64,000 nucleotides of DNA from Saitoella complicata NRRL Y-17804 (lineage: Eukaryota; Ascomycota; Saitoellomycetes; Saitoellales; Saitoellaceae). The stretch covers positions 124,001 through 188,000 of the forward strand of contig NW_017567005.1 in assembly GCF_001661265.1 (NCBI RefSeq). Reading direction: 5' to 3'. The notes under the pieces are model-generated. The model had not been told where the DNA came from, made no database searches, and was given only the letters and a program-made list of their open reading frames with translations. Position numbers and translations under genes: made by a program. Shown here in pieces: positions 1-10,400 of this stretch. How positions within the stretch are numbered: position 1 is the stretch's first letter; every line of letters starts with the position of its first letter.

Positions 1-3000
1 ATGACGAGCACATACCCGAAGACGGCACCAACCATCAATCTGACCAATGCAGTAACAGTTCTCGGCTCCGCGCTTACAAAGCTGAAGACGATGTTGAACG
101 ATCATGCTAAGAGCAATCTGGGGAGCGAGATGATTTACGACTTGGCCGTCATGACGCAGGACTTCCTGAACGAATGTCAGGCAGACGCACGCAAACGAGC
201 TGCGAGCTTGGGCGACGAACGAGCAAAGCGACTGGATGATGCCGAGAGATTGGCGGAGGAAGCAGAAGAGAAGAGACGCAAAGAACGGGAGGAGGCGCTC
301 TTGGAGGAGAACAGGGTTCTCGAAGCACTGATTCAGGAGGAATTAAAACGCAAGAAGGAGCGTCTAAAGGAGATCTCACAAGAGCAGAAGATCAAGCAAC
401 AGAATGAAGCCGAGACGCACGTACCAGTGGTAAAGGGCATGGTGGGAGAAGTGGTTACATTCGACAGAGTGACGCAGGTCAAGCAAGGTGCACAAACTTT
501 AACCTTCAAATCGGTAACTGGATTGGTTCTTCTGGGTCGAGGAGGCTTGGTTACGGTACGCTTGGTAAAGCCAATCGTCGAAGGATCTGGCGCAAACACG
601 ACACTGGTGCTGAAGGAAGTCGACCTCTTGACGGAGTACTGGGAATCCTTGGAAGGAAAGAAGCTAATTCAGAAGCTCGAGCGTGAGCTTGACACCATCC
701 GGGCGCTTGACCATCCTTATATTGCGAGAGTTTACGACTTCCGTGTTTCCCGACAAACGAAAGGTTGGACAATCCAGGTTCTAGAGGAGTACTGCAATGG
801 GGGATCTATGTACAGTCTTCTCGACACGGTTGGAACCGTCAGTCCACGGCACGCACGGCATTGGATGAGTCAGCTTCTCGAAGGTCTTTGCCATATACAC
901 AAGCATGGTTTTATCCATCGAGGTATCCGTTTGGGTTGTGTACTGTTGTCTTCAGAAGACGAGGAGAAAGTGGCAAAGTTGTCCGACGCTTGCTTCTCGC
1001 AGCGGCTGCATGAAATGAACGACACCCATCCATTCACGTCAGAAAAGCATACATACCAGGATCATCTGCCAATCTCCGAGGGGTGGTATCCCCCAGAAAC
1101 AGTCCGGGGCTCCGATAAGCGGTCGTACAGCCGTAAAACAGATATCTGGAACCTCGGTATCGTATTCGTCCAGATGGTCTACGACAAGGAGGTTGTCGTA
1201 CGCTACCGATCACCCAACGAGCTAATCAAGTCACGGCAGGTTGCGGCGGATCCCTTACTGCGTGACTTCCTCGCCCGTATTTTTCATGCCGATTATCGCA
1301 AGCGAGCCTCTGCGGATGAACTCCTCCATGATCAGTACTTCCGTCAGGGTATGGCTCTTGCGTCACCGGTGGAGGAAAGTCCATACACGCACTTCAACTC
1401 GCTGCTTTCGCCGGTCAAGGTTGTGGAGAGCGAACCGGAGTATCGCGGATCTCGTTCCCCTACACGACAGGTATCTTCCACCTCTTCCAGGGAGCCTGCG
1501 TTGATGTCGCGATACAAAACGGACTTCGAAGAGCTGGAATTTTTGGGTAAGGGTGGTTTCGGCGAAGTTGTCAAGGCGAGAAACCGTCTTGATGGACGGT
1601 TATACGCAATCAAGAAGGTCAAGCTCGGGAAGAACGAGAACGAGAATACGCGTATTTTGCGAGAGGTCATGACCTTGTCACGTCTTCATCACCAATATGT
1701 CGTTCGCTACTTCACGACGTGGTTGGAGAGGGCGTCACCTTCGCGTAAGAATGGGAAGAAAGGCCGGGGAACGGAGACGGAGACTGAAACCGAGACTGAT
1801 CTAACTCAATCGCTGAGCTTCGGTGTTGACGAGCCATCAGAAGTGCCGATTGACTTCATGTCGTCGAGTGGATTCCGCAGTGTACGCTTTGCCGAGTCTG
1901 AGAGCGACGACAGTGATTCTGATGATTCTGTGGCTACAGCCACCGTGGATAATGACTCTGATGAGGATTCTGATTCGGAGGATGAAGGCAAGAAATCACC
2001 TGGAACTTTGTTCATCCAAATGGAGTATTGTGAGAAACAAACATTACGCGATGCCATCAGAGACGGTATCTCAAAGGATGACGCCTGGCGACTCTTCAGA
2101 CAAGTTCTTGAAGGTTTGTTGCACGTTCACTCCCAGAACATGATTCATCGCGACCTGAAGCCCAACAACATTTTCTTGGACGACCAGGGAGATGTGAAGA
2201 TTGGTGATTTTGGTCTTGCGACAACTAGCCATACTCCATTGGAGGATGTCGATACGCGTCTTAGTGCTTCAATGACCTTTGACGATGGTGATGACTTCAC
2301 CTCAGGCCTGGGTACAGCTCTCTATATGGCACCCGAAGTTGCGTCAAAGTCAAATACAAAGTATACTTCCAAGGTCGACATATACTCTCTTGGTATTATC
2401 TTGTTCGAAATGGTTTATCCCTTGACTACGGCAATGGAGCGAGTTGATATTCTTCGTCGCCTTCGAGCACCTGAGCCAGAGTTTCCTCCGAACTTTCCGA
2501 CTGACTTGGAGAATCAGAGGAAGGTCATTCAATGGTGTTTGCAGCACGTCCCCAGCGATCGGCCTTCCAGTAGTCAGCTGCTACAGAGCAATTTGCTGCC
2601 CACTAAGATCGAAGACGAGTACATTCAAGAGAGTATTCGGACATTGACGAACCCGAATACTCCACACTTTGCCAGGCTCATGGCACAATTGTTCGGACAA
2701 TCGGGCGAGCGCGTCCGAGATCGCTTCAAGGATCTCACATACGATTTCGCTGTGAAGGTGGAGCCCCATCAACAGTACGAGGTCCTGTTCGCTATTCTCC
2801 GAGAGCATCTCAGCGCTGTGTTCCGTCGACACGGTGCTGTCGAGACATTGCGTAACTTGCTAATTCCTGCTAGTCCATTTTATGCGAATAGTCCTTCGGT
2901 AGTTACCTTAATGGACAGACAGGGATCACTTGTGCAGCTACCCTATGACCTCACGCTACCTTACGCCAGGTCAATTGCCCGTTCAAACAGTGGCATAAGC

Positions 3001-4620
3001 AAGACCTTTACTTTCGGTAGCGTGTACCGCGAGAACACCGCGGGAGGGCAGCCTCGGGCTGTTTGCGAACTTGATTTCGATATCGTTGCGCCCATGTCTG
3101 TTGAGCCCACATTGTGCGAAGCCGAGGTTCTCAAGGTGATTGACGAGGTTATCGAGAGCACGCCTTCCCTAGCCTCGCGCTCTACGACTATCCTCCTTAA
3201 CCATTCCGATATCCTTGACGCCATTCTTGACTACTGTGGCATCGACGAGAAGACGAAACCTAGTATCATCCATATGCTTGGTCAAAGTGGTGGGATGCTG
3301 AGCATGGCAGAAATCAAGTTGAACCTGCGATCAACGGTATCAGGATCTATACTCGATGAGCTATCCCTATTCGATTTCAGGGACGATTTCGAGAAGGGTA
3401 TTCAGCGTCTTCTACACAGTTTTGCGAGGCCGAGCAAGATTGTCACCGGCGCCGTGGAGCACCTACGGGTCGTTGCCTCGCACATGAAGCATATGAATGT
3501 CAAGCGGCCCGTTCAGTTCATGCCGTTGTGCGTGTACAACCCGAATGCATACCGCGGTGGAATCATGTTTCAGGCTGTCGTCGAGGGTAAGCGTAGAGAT
3601 CTTATTGCTGCGGGCGGACGATATGATACACTGGTGGAGTACTACTCGCCTCACCGACCCATGCACCATGCAGTTGGTTGTAACATTGCCGTTGAGAAGA
3701 TCCTTTCTGGGTTAGCCAATTATCAGAAGACTGCCTCTGCTGCGTTGAGGACCCGCCGATCTGATCTGGAGCCGCTCTATGGCCCATGGGTACCGCGAAG
3801 ATGTGATATCCTAGTAGCAAGTTTCGGTAAAGAGCTCCTTCGTGAGCGACTTGAAATAGTGCAGGAATTGTGGAGTCATGGCATCCGTGCTGAGCTTGCC
3901 CACAATGAACTCTACAACGCCCATACTCCCGAAGATCTTGGTGCCGCGACCAGGGCCGACGGAGTCTGCTGGATCATCATCGTCAAGCAGAAGCATTCCG
4001 ATCATGCTCGTCGAGAACAGCAAGCAGTGAAAGTCAAGAACTTGTTACGCCGTGATGAGGAAGAGGTGCCCAGAGCCGAACTTGTGACATACTTCCAGGG
4101 AGAGCTAGCTGAACGGACTCGCCGTGATGCTTTGGGTCAACAGGTGCCACGCCTGGCTAAGCACACTTCCAATACTGGTGATTTCTTCGTTAACGACACA
4201 CCGTCAACGTCGCGTGCACCATCTTCTCGTCCGTCAATGGATGTGCGCAACTCGAAGGCGGAGATCAATGTGACCGTTCTGAGTCAAGACAAACACAGGA
4301 AAAACAAGCTCAAGGCGAAACAGGTTGTCACGAACAAGGCATATGAAAGTGTTCAAGACATCTTGTCAGACCTTAACAGCGGCGAAGTCGGTGTCATCGC
4401 CCTCGAAATAGGCGAAGACCTATTCCAGAAACTGAAAATGGTGAAACTTAACGATGATGACGCATGGAAAACCTTAATCATGGACGCACCTGCGATGGAG
4501 CGTCCATACCTTAATCAATTACGTACGGAGTTGGAGAAGTTGGCGAAGGAGGGGAAGAAGCGGATATTCCTGCATTGTTGGAAGGCGGCGCACTCTACTC
4601 ATCTTTACGAGTTGTCTTAG
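1..4620 (+). CDS. gcn2: eIF2-alpha kinase GCN2 (5'-partial)
   Basis: Sensor kinase of general amino-acid control; it phosphorylates eIF2-alpha when uncharged tRNA accumulates. The visible 1539 residues begin inside the C-terminal part of the RWD domain (Gcn1-binding), so the true start lies before base 1 and the ATG at base 1 is probably internal. Next come a charged coiled segment (about 60-140), a pseudokinase (about 150-460, with HRG at 306-308 in place of HRD), and the true kinase (about 505-870). The kinase has a glycine loop from G516, catalytic K538, an acidic insert around 580-660 and HRD at 716-718. A HisRS-like domain (about 920-1330) and a C-terminal dimerisation/ribosome-binding region follow. 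There is no intron in the visible part. The domain order is diagnostic. Confidence 0.96.
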   Translation: MTSTYPKTAPTINLTNAVTVLGSALTKLKTMLNDHAKSNLGSEMIYDLAVMTQDFLNECQADARKRAASLGDERAKRLDDAERLAEEAEEKRRKEREEALLEENRVLEALIQEELKRKKERLKEISQEQKIKQQNEAETHVPVVKGMVGEVVTFDRVTQVKQGAQTLTFKSVTGLVLLGRGGLVTVRLVKPIVEGSGANTTLVLKEVDLLTEYWESLEGKKLIQKLERELDTIRALDHPYIARVYDFRVSRQTKGWTIQVLEEYCNGGSMYSLLDTVGTVSPRHARHWMSQLLEGLCHIHKHGFIHRGIRLGCVLLSSEDEEKVAKLSDACFSQRLHEMNDTHPFTSEKHTYQDHLPISEGWYPPETVRGSDKRSYSRKTDIWNLGIVFVQMVYDKEVVVRYRSPNELIKSRQVAADPLLRDFLARIFHADYRKRASADELLHDQYFRQGMALASPVEESPYTHFNSLLSPVKVVESEPEYRGSRSPTRQVSSTSSREPALMSRYKTDFEELEFLGKGGFGEVVKARNRLDGRLYAIKKVKLGKNENENTRILREVMTLSRLHHQYVVRYFTTWLERASPSRKNGKKGRGTETETETETDLTQSLSFGVDEPSEVPIDFMSSSGFRSVRFAESESDDSDSDDSVATATVDNDSDEDSDSEDEGKKSPGTLFIQMEYCEKQTLRDAIRDGISKDDAWRLFRQVLEGLLHVHSQNMIHRDLKPNNIFLDDQGDVKIGDFGLATTSHTPLEDVDTRLSASMTFDDGDDFTSGLGTALYMAPEVASKSNTKYTSKVDIYSLGIILFEMVYPLTTAMERVDILRRLRAPEPEFPPNFPTDLENQRKVIQWCLQHVPSDRPSSSQLLQSNLLPTKIEDEYIQESIRTLTNPNTPHFARLMAQLFGQSGERVRDRFKDLTYDFAVKVEPHQQYEVLFAILREHLSAVFRRHGAVETLRNLLIPASPFYANSPSVVTLMDRQGSLVQLPYDLTLPYARSIARSNSGISKTFTFGSVYRENTAGGQPRAVCELDFDIVAPMSVEPTLCEAEVLKVIDEVIESTPSLASRSTTILLNHSDILDAILDYCGIDEKTKPSIIHMLGQSGGMLSMAEIKLNLRSTVSGSILDELSLFDFRDDFEKGIQRLLHSFARPSKIVTGAVEHLRVVASHMKHMNVKRPVQFMPLCVYNPNAYRGGIMFQAVVEGKRRDLIAAGGRYDTLVEYYSPHRPMHHAVGCNIAVEKILSGLANYQKTASAALRTRRSDLEPLYGPWVPRRCDILVASFGKELLRERLEIVQELWSHGIRAELAHNELYNAHTPEDLGAATRADGVCWIIIVKQKHSDHARREQQAVKVKNLLRRDEEEVPRAELVTYFQGELAERTRRDALGQQVPRLAKHTSNTGDFFVNDTPSTSRAPSSRPSMDVRNSKAEINVTVLSQDKHRKNKLKAKQVVTNKAYESVQDILSDLNSGEVGVIALEIGEDLFQKLKMVKLNDDDAWKTLIMDAPAMERPYLNQLRTELEKLAKEGKKRIFLHCWKAAHSTHLYELS

Positions 4621-4775
4621 AAAGAGACACGGTTGATGGCGTTTGCTTGATTTTTATACCATAGAGCTAGAATTACGAGGTCTTTCGCCTTGTTAACCCG
4701 ACATGTTTCTGTCACCTAATCCTGGTTTGGGTGCTCTGATCTGCTCATATCGTGAAACCTTGTCACCACAGTATC

Positions 4776-5897
4776 TCAATCGGAGTCGTCATCACTGGCA
4801 TAATCCAACATCCCAGCAAGACCTGCAGGCTTCGTCTCCTCCTTGGCTGGCGCCGGTGCAACCGTCGCGCCAGTCTTCTCCGTCAAAGTCCTCAATGCCG
4901 ACAGTGTCGAGCTCGAAAAAATACTTCCATCATATTCCTTCGCAGGCGGCGCCTCTAACTGTAATTTCTGCTCGGGTGCCTCAAGTTGCGCCTGCTGCAC
5001 CGCCGGATTCACCGCGTTACTCCCACGGCTATACCACACCTCATCAGGAACGTCATACCCCTTCAACCCGAAACTTCCCTCTATCTTTCGTTTCCGTTTC
5101 GCGTCTGGGTCCCGTCCTTCCAGCTCCGCCACAAACTCCGCTGGTAGTGCTCGCCTGATTGCTTCTGCTGCTTGCTCCTCCAGTCTCCTCGCATCACGTT
5201 TTTGCGCTAGGGGATTTGGGTCTTGGGTCGCCCATCTCACATTCAGAATCTCGTTATGGTCGAGTGATTGATGTGCCATCGCCTCTTTTGCGAATTGTGC
5301 GTTTGCTTGGTTGACGTAGGTGACGAATGCCACACCACGCGAGTTGAGTACACGGATTCGTTCGACCTCTCCCCATTCTGCAAAGTGCCTTGCCACGACT
5401 TCTTCGATTTCATCACTTACGTGGATTCGGCCAACGTAGATGGTGTGGTTTTGTCGCATGAAACTACCTACACCTCCCATGTCGTCGCGGTAATCCGCAT
5501 GCTTGTCGCGTCCGAAACAGTCCACGTTCGGACTGAACATATCGTGCACCGTCGGCAATCGGTGCAAGAAGTTACAATCTGGTCCATTCGGACACATTCC
5601 TCGTGCGAATTGAAGACAGAAATATGCGCCGGGTACGCGATCCGCCTTGGTGTATCCAGAGTCCTTCGCGATAACACAACGGTATTCAGAATGTTGCTTG
5701 GAGATGTATGCGTCTTCCCGGTCTCCGCCTGCCCATTTTCCGTACCAGATGTTGAAGACTTGACCGGTTTGTGGAGGAACTTGTTGGTCGGCTGGTCTTG
5801 CTTCGGCTTGGATGCGAGCTGGTCTTCTTCGCTTGGCGACAGCGACCTTCTTGCCGGCGTTGCTGGCCGGAACAATCGCGGTAGTTTCATCTGCCAT
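4776..5897 (-). CDS. cwc2: Pre-mRNA-splicing factor Cwc2
   Basis: Cwc2 belongs to the Prp19-associated complex and contacts U6 snRNA in the catalytic spliceosome. The 373-residue protein has a basic N-terminus, a Torus/CCCH zinc finger (C94, C102, C108, H112), a connector with CFGRDKHADYRDDMGGVGSF, an RRM (about 152-228) with the RNP1-like RGVAFVTYV, and an acidic tail ending in SDDDSD. It is intronless. The ATG lies in the divergent interval shared with RBG2. The sequence resembles filamentous ascomycete Cwc2 closely. Its 3' end converges on GCN2, leaving 155 bp between the two stops. Confidence 0.96.
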   Translation of the reverse strand: MADETTAIVPASNAGKKVAVAKRRRPARIQAEARPADQQVPPQTGQVFNIWYGKWAGGDREDAYISKQHSEYRCVIAKDSGYTKADRVPGAYFCLQFARGMCPNGPDCNFLHRLPTVHDMFSPNVDCFGRDKHADYRDDMGGVGSFMRQNHTIYVGRIHVSDEIEEVVARHFAEWGEVERIRVLNSRGVAFVTYVNQANAQFAKEAMAHQSLDHNEILNVRWATQDPNPLAQKRDARRLEEQAAEAIRRALPAEFVAELEGRDPDAKRKRKIEGSFGLKGYDVPDEVWYSRGSNAVNPAVQQAQLEAPEQKLQLEAPPAKEYDGSIFSSSTLSALRTLTEKTGATVAPAPAKEETKPAGLAGMLDYASDDDSD

Positions 5898-6260
5898 ATC
5901 GATTGCCGAGATAAAAAAAACTATCGGTCTCTTTTTGAATGCCTTGGGAAACGCTGTCCTGTTACGTATGACTGTACGTACTGCAGCCGATGTACAATCC
6001 TGCAGCTGGGTACAGTCTCGAGCCTATGCTCCTTACTTAAGGCGGCAAGACATCTTGAATTCTGTATTTGATTCGCTGATTCAAGTCCTTTTCATACATA
6101 TTCATGTATTTACCCTGGTTATCATCATAGGACCTGCAATGAACGTTACAGTGCGGCTGCCGTATACGTCGAACCTCTCCAACTTTTTGTCCTCGACCAC
6201 TTCCTATCCCCAGTTATCCCTTCCACCTATCAATCGACAAAGAAAGAACAATAACCAGCC
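5898..6260. promoter_or_regulatory. Divergent CWC2/RBG2 intergenic region
   Basis: A 363-bp spacer between two divergent start codons. It must hold both promoters and 5' leaders. Pyrimidine-rich stretches lie just before the RBG2 ATG, as is common near fungal transcription starts. No TATA box or specific factor site could be assigned. Confidence 0.5.
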
Positions 6261-7417
6261 ATGGGTATCCTTGAAAAGATCAAAGACATCGAGGAGGAGA
6301 TGGCTCGTACCCAGAAGAACAAGGCAACAGAATACCACCTGGGTCTCCTCAAAGCCAAACTCGCAAAATACCGTGCTCAACTCCTCGAACCAACGACCAA
6401 ATCCTCCAAACCCGGAGAAGGATTCGACGTGCTGAAGTCCGGAGATGCACGAGTCGTGTTTATTGGGTTTCCGTCGGTTGGTAAATCGACCCTGTTATCA
6501 AAGATTACGGAGACGAAGAGTGAGGTTGCAAGTTATGAGTTTACGACGTTGACAGCGATTCCGGGTGTAATCAACTACCACGGCGCCGAAATCCAAGCCC
6601 TCGATCTCCCCGGAATCATCCAAGGTGCCTCCCAAGGAAAAGGTCGCGGACGACAAGTCGTGGCTGTTGCGAAGACTGCGGATGTTATTTTGATGGTTTT
6701 GGACGCAACGAAGAGTAGGGAGCAAAAAGCGCAGTTGACGGCGGAGTTGGAGGCGGTTGGCATTAGGCTGAACAGACCGAAACCTGATATCGTTTTCAAA
6801 ATTAAGAAGGGGGGGGGGATTACGTTCAACACGACCTGCAAATCGTTAACGTATATGGACGAGAAGATGGTGATGAATATTCTGAGAGATTACAGTATGT
6901 GATACTCTCGACGAGCATTTTCGGAAATGGAAGGGCTAACGAGAATATCACAGAAATCCATAACGCAGACGTGATGATCCGCGAAGACTGTACCGTGGAT
7001 GATTTTATCGACGTCATCATCGGCACGAGAAAATACGTTAAATGTCTTTACGTCTACAACAAAATCGACGGAATCTCCATGGAAGAGCTCGAGCGTCTCG
7101 CGCGGGAACCACACACCGTCGTCATCTCCTGCGAAATGAATCTCAATCTCGAACACCTCGTCGACCGAATCTGGGAAGAACTGGGACTCCTACGAGTTTA
7201 CACGAAGAGGAAGGGGAAGGCGCCGGATTTCAGTGATGCGTTGATTGTGCGGGAGGCGAGTAGTATCGAGAATGTGTGTCATTCGATTCATAGGACGTTG
7301 GCGGAGCATTTTAGGTATGCGCTTGTTTGGGGGGCGAGTGCGAAGCATAGTCCGCAGAGAGTGGGGTTGACGCATATGGTGGCAGAGGGAGATGTTGTCA
7401 GTATTGTGACAAAGTAG
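6261..7417 (+). CDS. rbg2: Rbg2/DRG2-type ribosome-binding GTPase
   Basis: Cytoplasmic TRAFAC GTPase of the OBG/DRG group that works with Gir2 on translating ribosomes. Exons are 6261-6894 and 6954-7417. The 59-bp intron (6895-6953, GTATGT...CAG, branch GCTAAC) restores the reading DYKIHNADV. The N-terminus has the DRG helix [19 protein letters not shown], then the P-loop GFPSVGKST, switch DLPG, NKID guanine motif and a C-terminal TGS domain ending [21 protein letters not shown] and the ending point to the DRG2/Rbg2 branch rather than DRG1/Rbg1. A run of nine G near 6811 encodes three glycines and is a possible slippage or sequencing-error site, but the frame reads through. Confidence 0.96.
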
Positions 7418-7527
7418 GACAGTTAGAGAGAATGGAGCTTTCGCATCGGAGTGGTGATGCTTTATAAAATGAGGTTCTGTAGAGCACTTCCGCGAACCTT
7501 CGTGACGTCTTCGAGTCCCTGCCTTTC

Positions 7528-7936
7528 TTACTGCTGCAGCTTTTTCACTGCTGCGGCCTTGTCCTCTTTCTCCCTAATAAACTCATCGCGGACTTTGTCG
7601 AGACGTTCGTGAGTAGAGCTATATGATCGTTAGTCGGTGTATCCATTGCGCGTCTTCGGACAGTAATCAGTAACTCACTGAATCTGTACACAATCCATCA
7701 TCGCCTTCTTCTGATCGCTACATGCCCACAGCATGGAGATTGTCCGTCCGGCACAGCACTCCGCGAAAGCTATGATATGTACATGATCAGCGCAAATCAC
7801 TTGATTCGCCAAGACGGCACAACACACCCTTCACAAGCGGAGCACACTGCTCTCGCGCCCTCTTCCTCGTCTCGTTGACAACATCGACTTCGTCTCCTGG
7901 ACTCAAGAAACCTTCTAATCCCGGTGGTGGTGACAT
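7528..7936 (-). CDS. cmc1: Twin CX9C protein Cmc1 (cytochrome oxidase assembly)
   Basis: Small mitochondrial intermembrane-space protein that stabilises Cox1 during cytochrome c oxidase assembly. Three exons (7828-7936, 7679-7769, 7528-7618) with introns of 58 and 60 bp give 96 residues. Splicing creates both motifs exactly: C-APLVKAFAE-C and C-SDQKKAMMD-C, that is, twin CX9C. The start chosen is the ATG at 7936 (MSPPPG); the frame stays open upstream but without family-like sequence. The tail is a charged helix rich in Lys and Glu. The W-A-C-S-D-Q-K spacing fits Cmc1 better than Cmc2 or Cox23. Confidence 0.88.
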
Positions 7937-8118
7937 ATTTGCTCTTTCTCGTTGCTCACCGGCCAGATCTGCAGACCTCGCTCGTGCAGGGAACTTACAG
8001 CTAAAGGCAAAATTCTTGACACAACTCACTGCAGGTGCGCGCAGTCTCGCATACCCTCCCGTTAAAAGGCCTCCAAACAACTCCATTGAAGGGCTCGGAA
8101 GGCCAGGATAAGGCGAAA

Positions 8119-8546
8119 ATGCATGGGAAGATCATCGCCAACCCTGTCCAAGATCTATTTATCCACCATTACATCAAGAGAGCCGATCCCATCACACTCA
8201 GCGAAATCGCAAGTACTTCAGTCCGCGCCGTTTTCCGAATTGTTAAGAGGTATGAAGAGCAGGACACCAGTGAGCTTGCCGGTCATCGTACTTGTGGCCG
8301 CAAGCCTCAAATCGACGAATATCTAGAGGCGGTGAATAAGGTGGTGTTACTCGAGGGATTCACTGAATGGTATGCAGTATATTCAGTACTTGTACGGCCG
8401 AAACCCTCAACATGTTCAAGAACTGCGGGTATGCATTAACCCAGGTACCGCTTACAGCTTATGCCGACAGCAGTCGTGAAATGGCCTTGCTCGCAGCTGC
8501 TGAGTTGCAGGGACCTGAACCTATCCTTGCGGATGATGATGAATAG
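8119..8546 (+). mobile_element. Decayed Tc1/IS630-type transposase N-terminus
   Basis: From the ATG at 8119 a helix-turn-helix region reads ITLSEIASTSVRAVFRIVKR and then GHRTCGRKPQIDEYLEAVN, the layout of the paired HTH region of Tc1/IS630-type transposases. Around 8390 the similarity moves to another frame (TAETLNMFKNCGYALTQVPL, then SSREMALLAAAE), matching the end of the second HTH domain, so there is one frameshift. No DDE/D catalytic domain follows. No inverted repeats or target duplications were recognised around it. It looks like a truncated relic. Family placement rests on HTH layout only. Confidence 0.5.
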
Positions 8547-8882
8547 TCGAACTAAGCAATATATGTATTTTCTGACGACTTGAATTCCCACGGACGCAAA
8601 ATGGCTGTACGGGGGGGGGGGTCCAAATGCAGGCACTAAGTCGGGGTTTAGTCATGCAACTAACCCCTTTGGTAGGCTATGTGCATAAATCTTGACACTA
8701 CGTCAACTGTTGTATTTGAGTACGGAGACTGCGTAAGCTTAATGCTCAACAACCACGAGCTAGAATGAAGCGAAAACTTGATACAATAAAGACCTATATA
8801 CGATGAGGCATCTATCAAACTTTCAGTCGTCTGCGCCCTCAAAAATTGGTGGTTCAAGCCTCCGCTTCCAAGCATGCATATT
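8547..8882. other. Gene-free spacer with poly-G run and small hairpin
   Basis: No gene seen. It contains a run of about ten G near 8610 and an imperfect hairpin at 8643-8667 (GGGGTTTAGT facing ACTAACCCC). AT-rich sequence follows. These may be remains of transposon ends, but no matching partner repeat was found. Confidence 0.4.
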
Positions 8883-10261
8883 TCACTGGGCAGTCTTCCA
8901 TCTAGGCCAGAATTCTTGCATTGTGATCAACCATCCCATCTTGATCATTCCAATATCCTTCCTGGGGCAGCGTTTGAGGTCCTCGAGGCGTAGGCCATTG
9001 TCAATTACGCCCTGCCGGGCAATATTGATGTCGAAGTTGGTGTAGGCAGGCAAATGCTCCCGTACAAACTCCAGGAATCCGTCCAGATCGTCTGCTGCTG
9101 GTCCCATAAGAGAGCTGGAGCCTCTCATGAGGTTGTTGGGGGCTGGGGTGCTTGACAAAATGGATGCACCGTGTCAGCAGACAGCGGAGTAGGCAGCATT
9201 GGATACCCTGCTGAGCTGAAGCTAGAATGAGGTGTGCTAGCCGGTATATCCGCTCGCTGAAATGCTTCGTAAAAGTCCTTGAAGACTGAGTCTGAAATGG
9301 GAGGCCTTTCGATGGTGACCGTAGAACTACGTTCGACAACAGCAATCGCCCAGTGGTCTTGCTGCATGTAGTTGACACGGCGATGGACTCTGCTGAGAGG
9401 GTGAATGTAGCAGATGCTTTGGTGATGCTGTGAGCACATCCAGCGGGCTTGAAGTGCATGTAGCGCAGCAAGCTTGTCGTACTTAGCTGGGTCACCCTCG
9501 AATCCAGCTTCGATATTCTGAAGATGCGCAACCGTAGCACTCTTAGGGTGTCTAGGCTGAGCAGTTTGAGACCGTTTCCTGACTTGAGAGGGGCGTAGCG
9601 GGGCCTGAGAGTGGGAGTCGTTCTCACTTTAGTAGGCCGACTTCGGAAGGGAGTAATGCGAATCAACATTGATGAAGGCCTGCCATTCAGGCTTAGGTGA
9701 TAAGCGCTCGACATTGACAGCTTCGACGAAGGTTTTCCAGCCGAGTTCACGGCGTAGCCGGTTCCATGGAGCATCACGGTCTTGGCTCTTTCCACGGAGG
9801 ACCTTCCATTGCATTTTTCGCGGTGAAATTGCGTAAGGTAATAACCCCCAGGCAGGTCTTGATCATCCCGTAACTCCTCGAGCACTGCCTCTGTCAACTC
9901 GACCTTTACATTCGCCTTAGTGTTTGATGGGGTCGACAATGAATGGTGCATGGGCGTATTTAACCTTTGGTTCGTGGGTGACAGTGAGCATAGCAGTGAA
10001 ATCATCGATAGCGATGTCAAGGTCAACAGGGGTAGGCTCATCCGGAACTTCGATGATGTTTTTAGACCTCTGCTGGGTCCTTGGTGGTTCGGTTGCTGTT
10101 GTTTCACGGGCATCATCGACAAGGTGCGGGGCCGGTCTGGTGGTACGAGCAGATAGCCTGCGTTCCGATGAATCGTTCTGCGTTGCCTGCCTTCGTTTAG
10201 AAGGCATTTTGATGGAGTTGTTGGGTTGTTTGTGGTTTGGGCTGATTCCGCGCAGATGCAC
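8883..10261 (-). pseudogene. Orphan multi-frame gene, probably decayed
   Basis: Protein-like sequence runs along the minus strand but changes frame several times. In order it shows: a basic N-terminus starting MPSKRRQ (ATG at 10207); a block with VKVELTEAVLEELRDDQDLP; a block with LRRELGWKTFVEAVNVERL; a block with RWMCSQHHQSICYIHPL and HWAIAVVERSSTVTIERPP (a Cys/His cluster followed by a W-A motif and a Pro-Pro); and a SAM-like helical end, DNGLRLEDLKRCPRKDIG, closing at 8883. No clean GT...AG introns of the local size join the blocks, so decay is more likely than splicing. The Cys/His-WA-PP layout recalls repetitive, poorly characterised fungal families linked to mobile DNA; that link is from memory and weak. 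Confidence 0.45.
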
Positions 10262-10400
10262 CTAAGACGCGCTGTGTCAGGAATTTTGCACCTGGCAGTA
10301 TCGGCATACGGCATACGCCCCAACTAGCACGTATATATGCCCGCCGCCTCCTCCGGCAATTGCAACCTCTCTGTCTATTCCAACCCAGTGTTATTTAAAG

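Noticed and set aside
5268-6071. 267-codon open frame antisense to CWC2
   Set aside because: It lies on the opposite strand of a clearly conserved gene, is Cys/Val-rich and matches no family.
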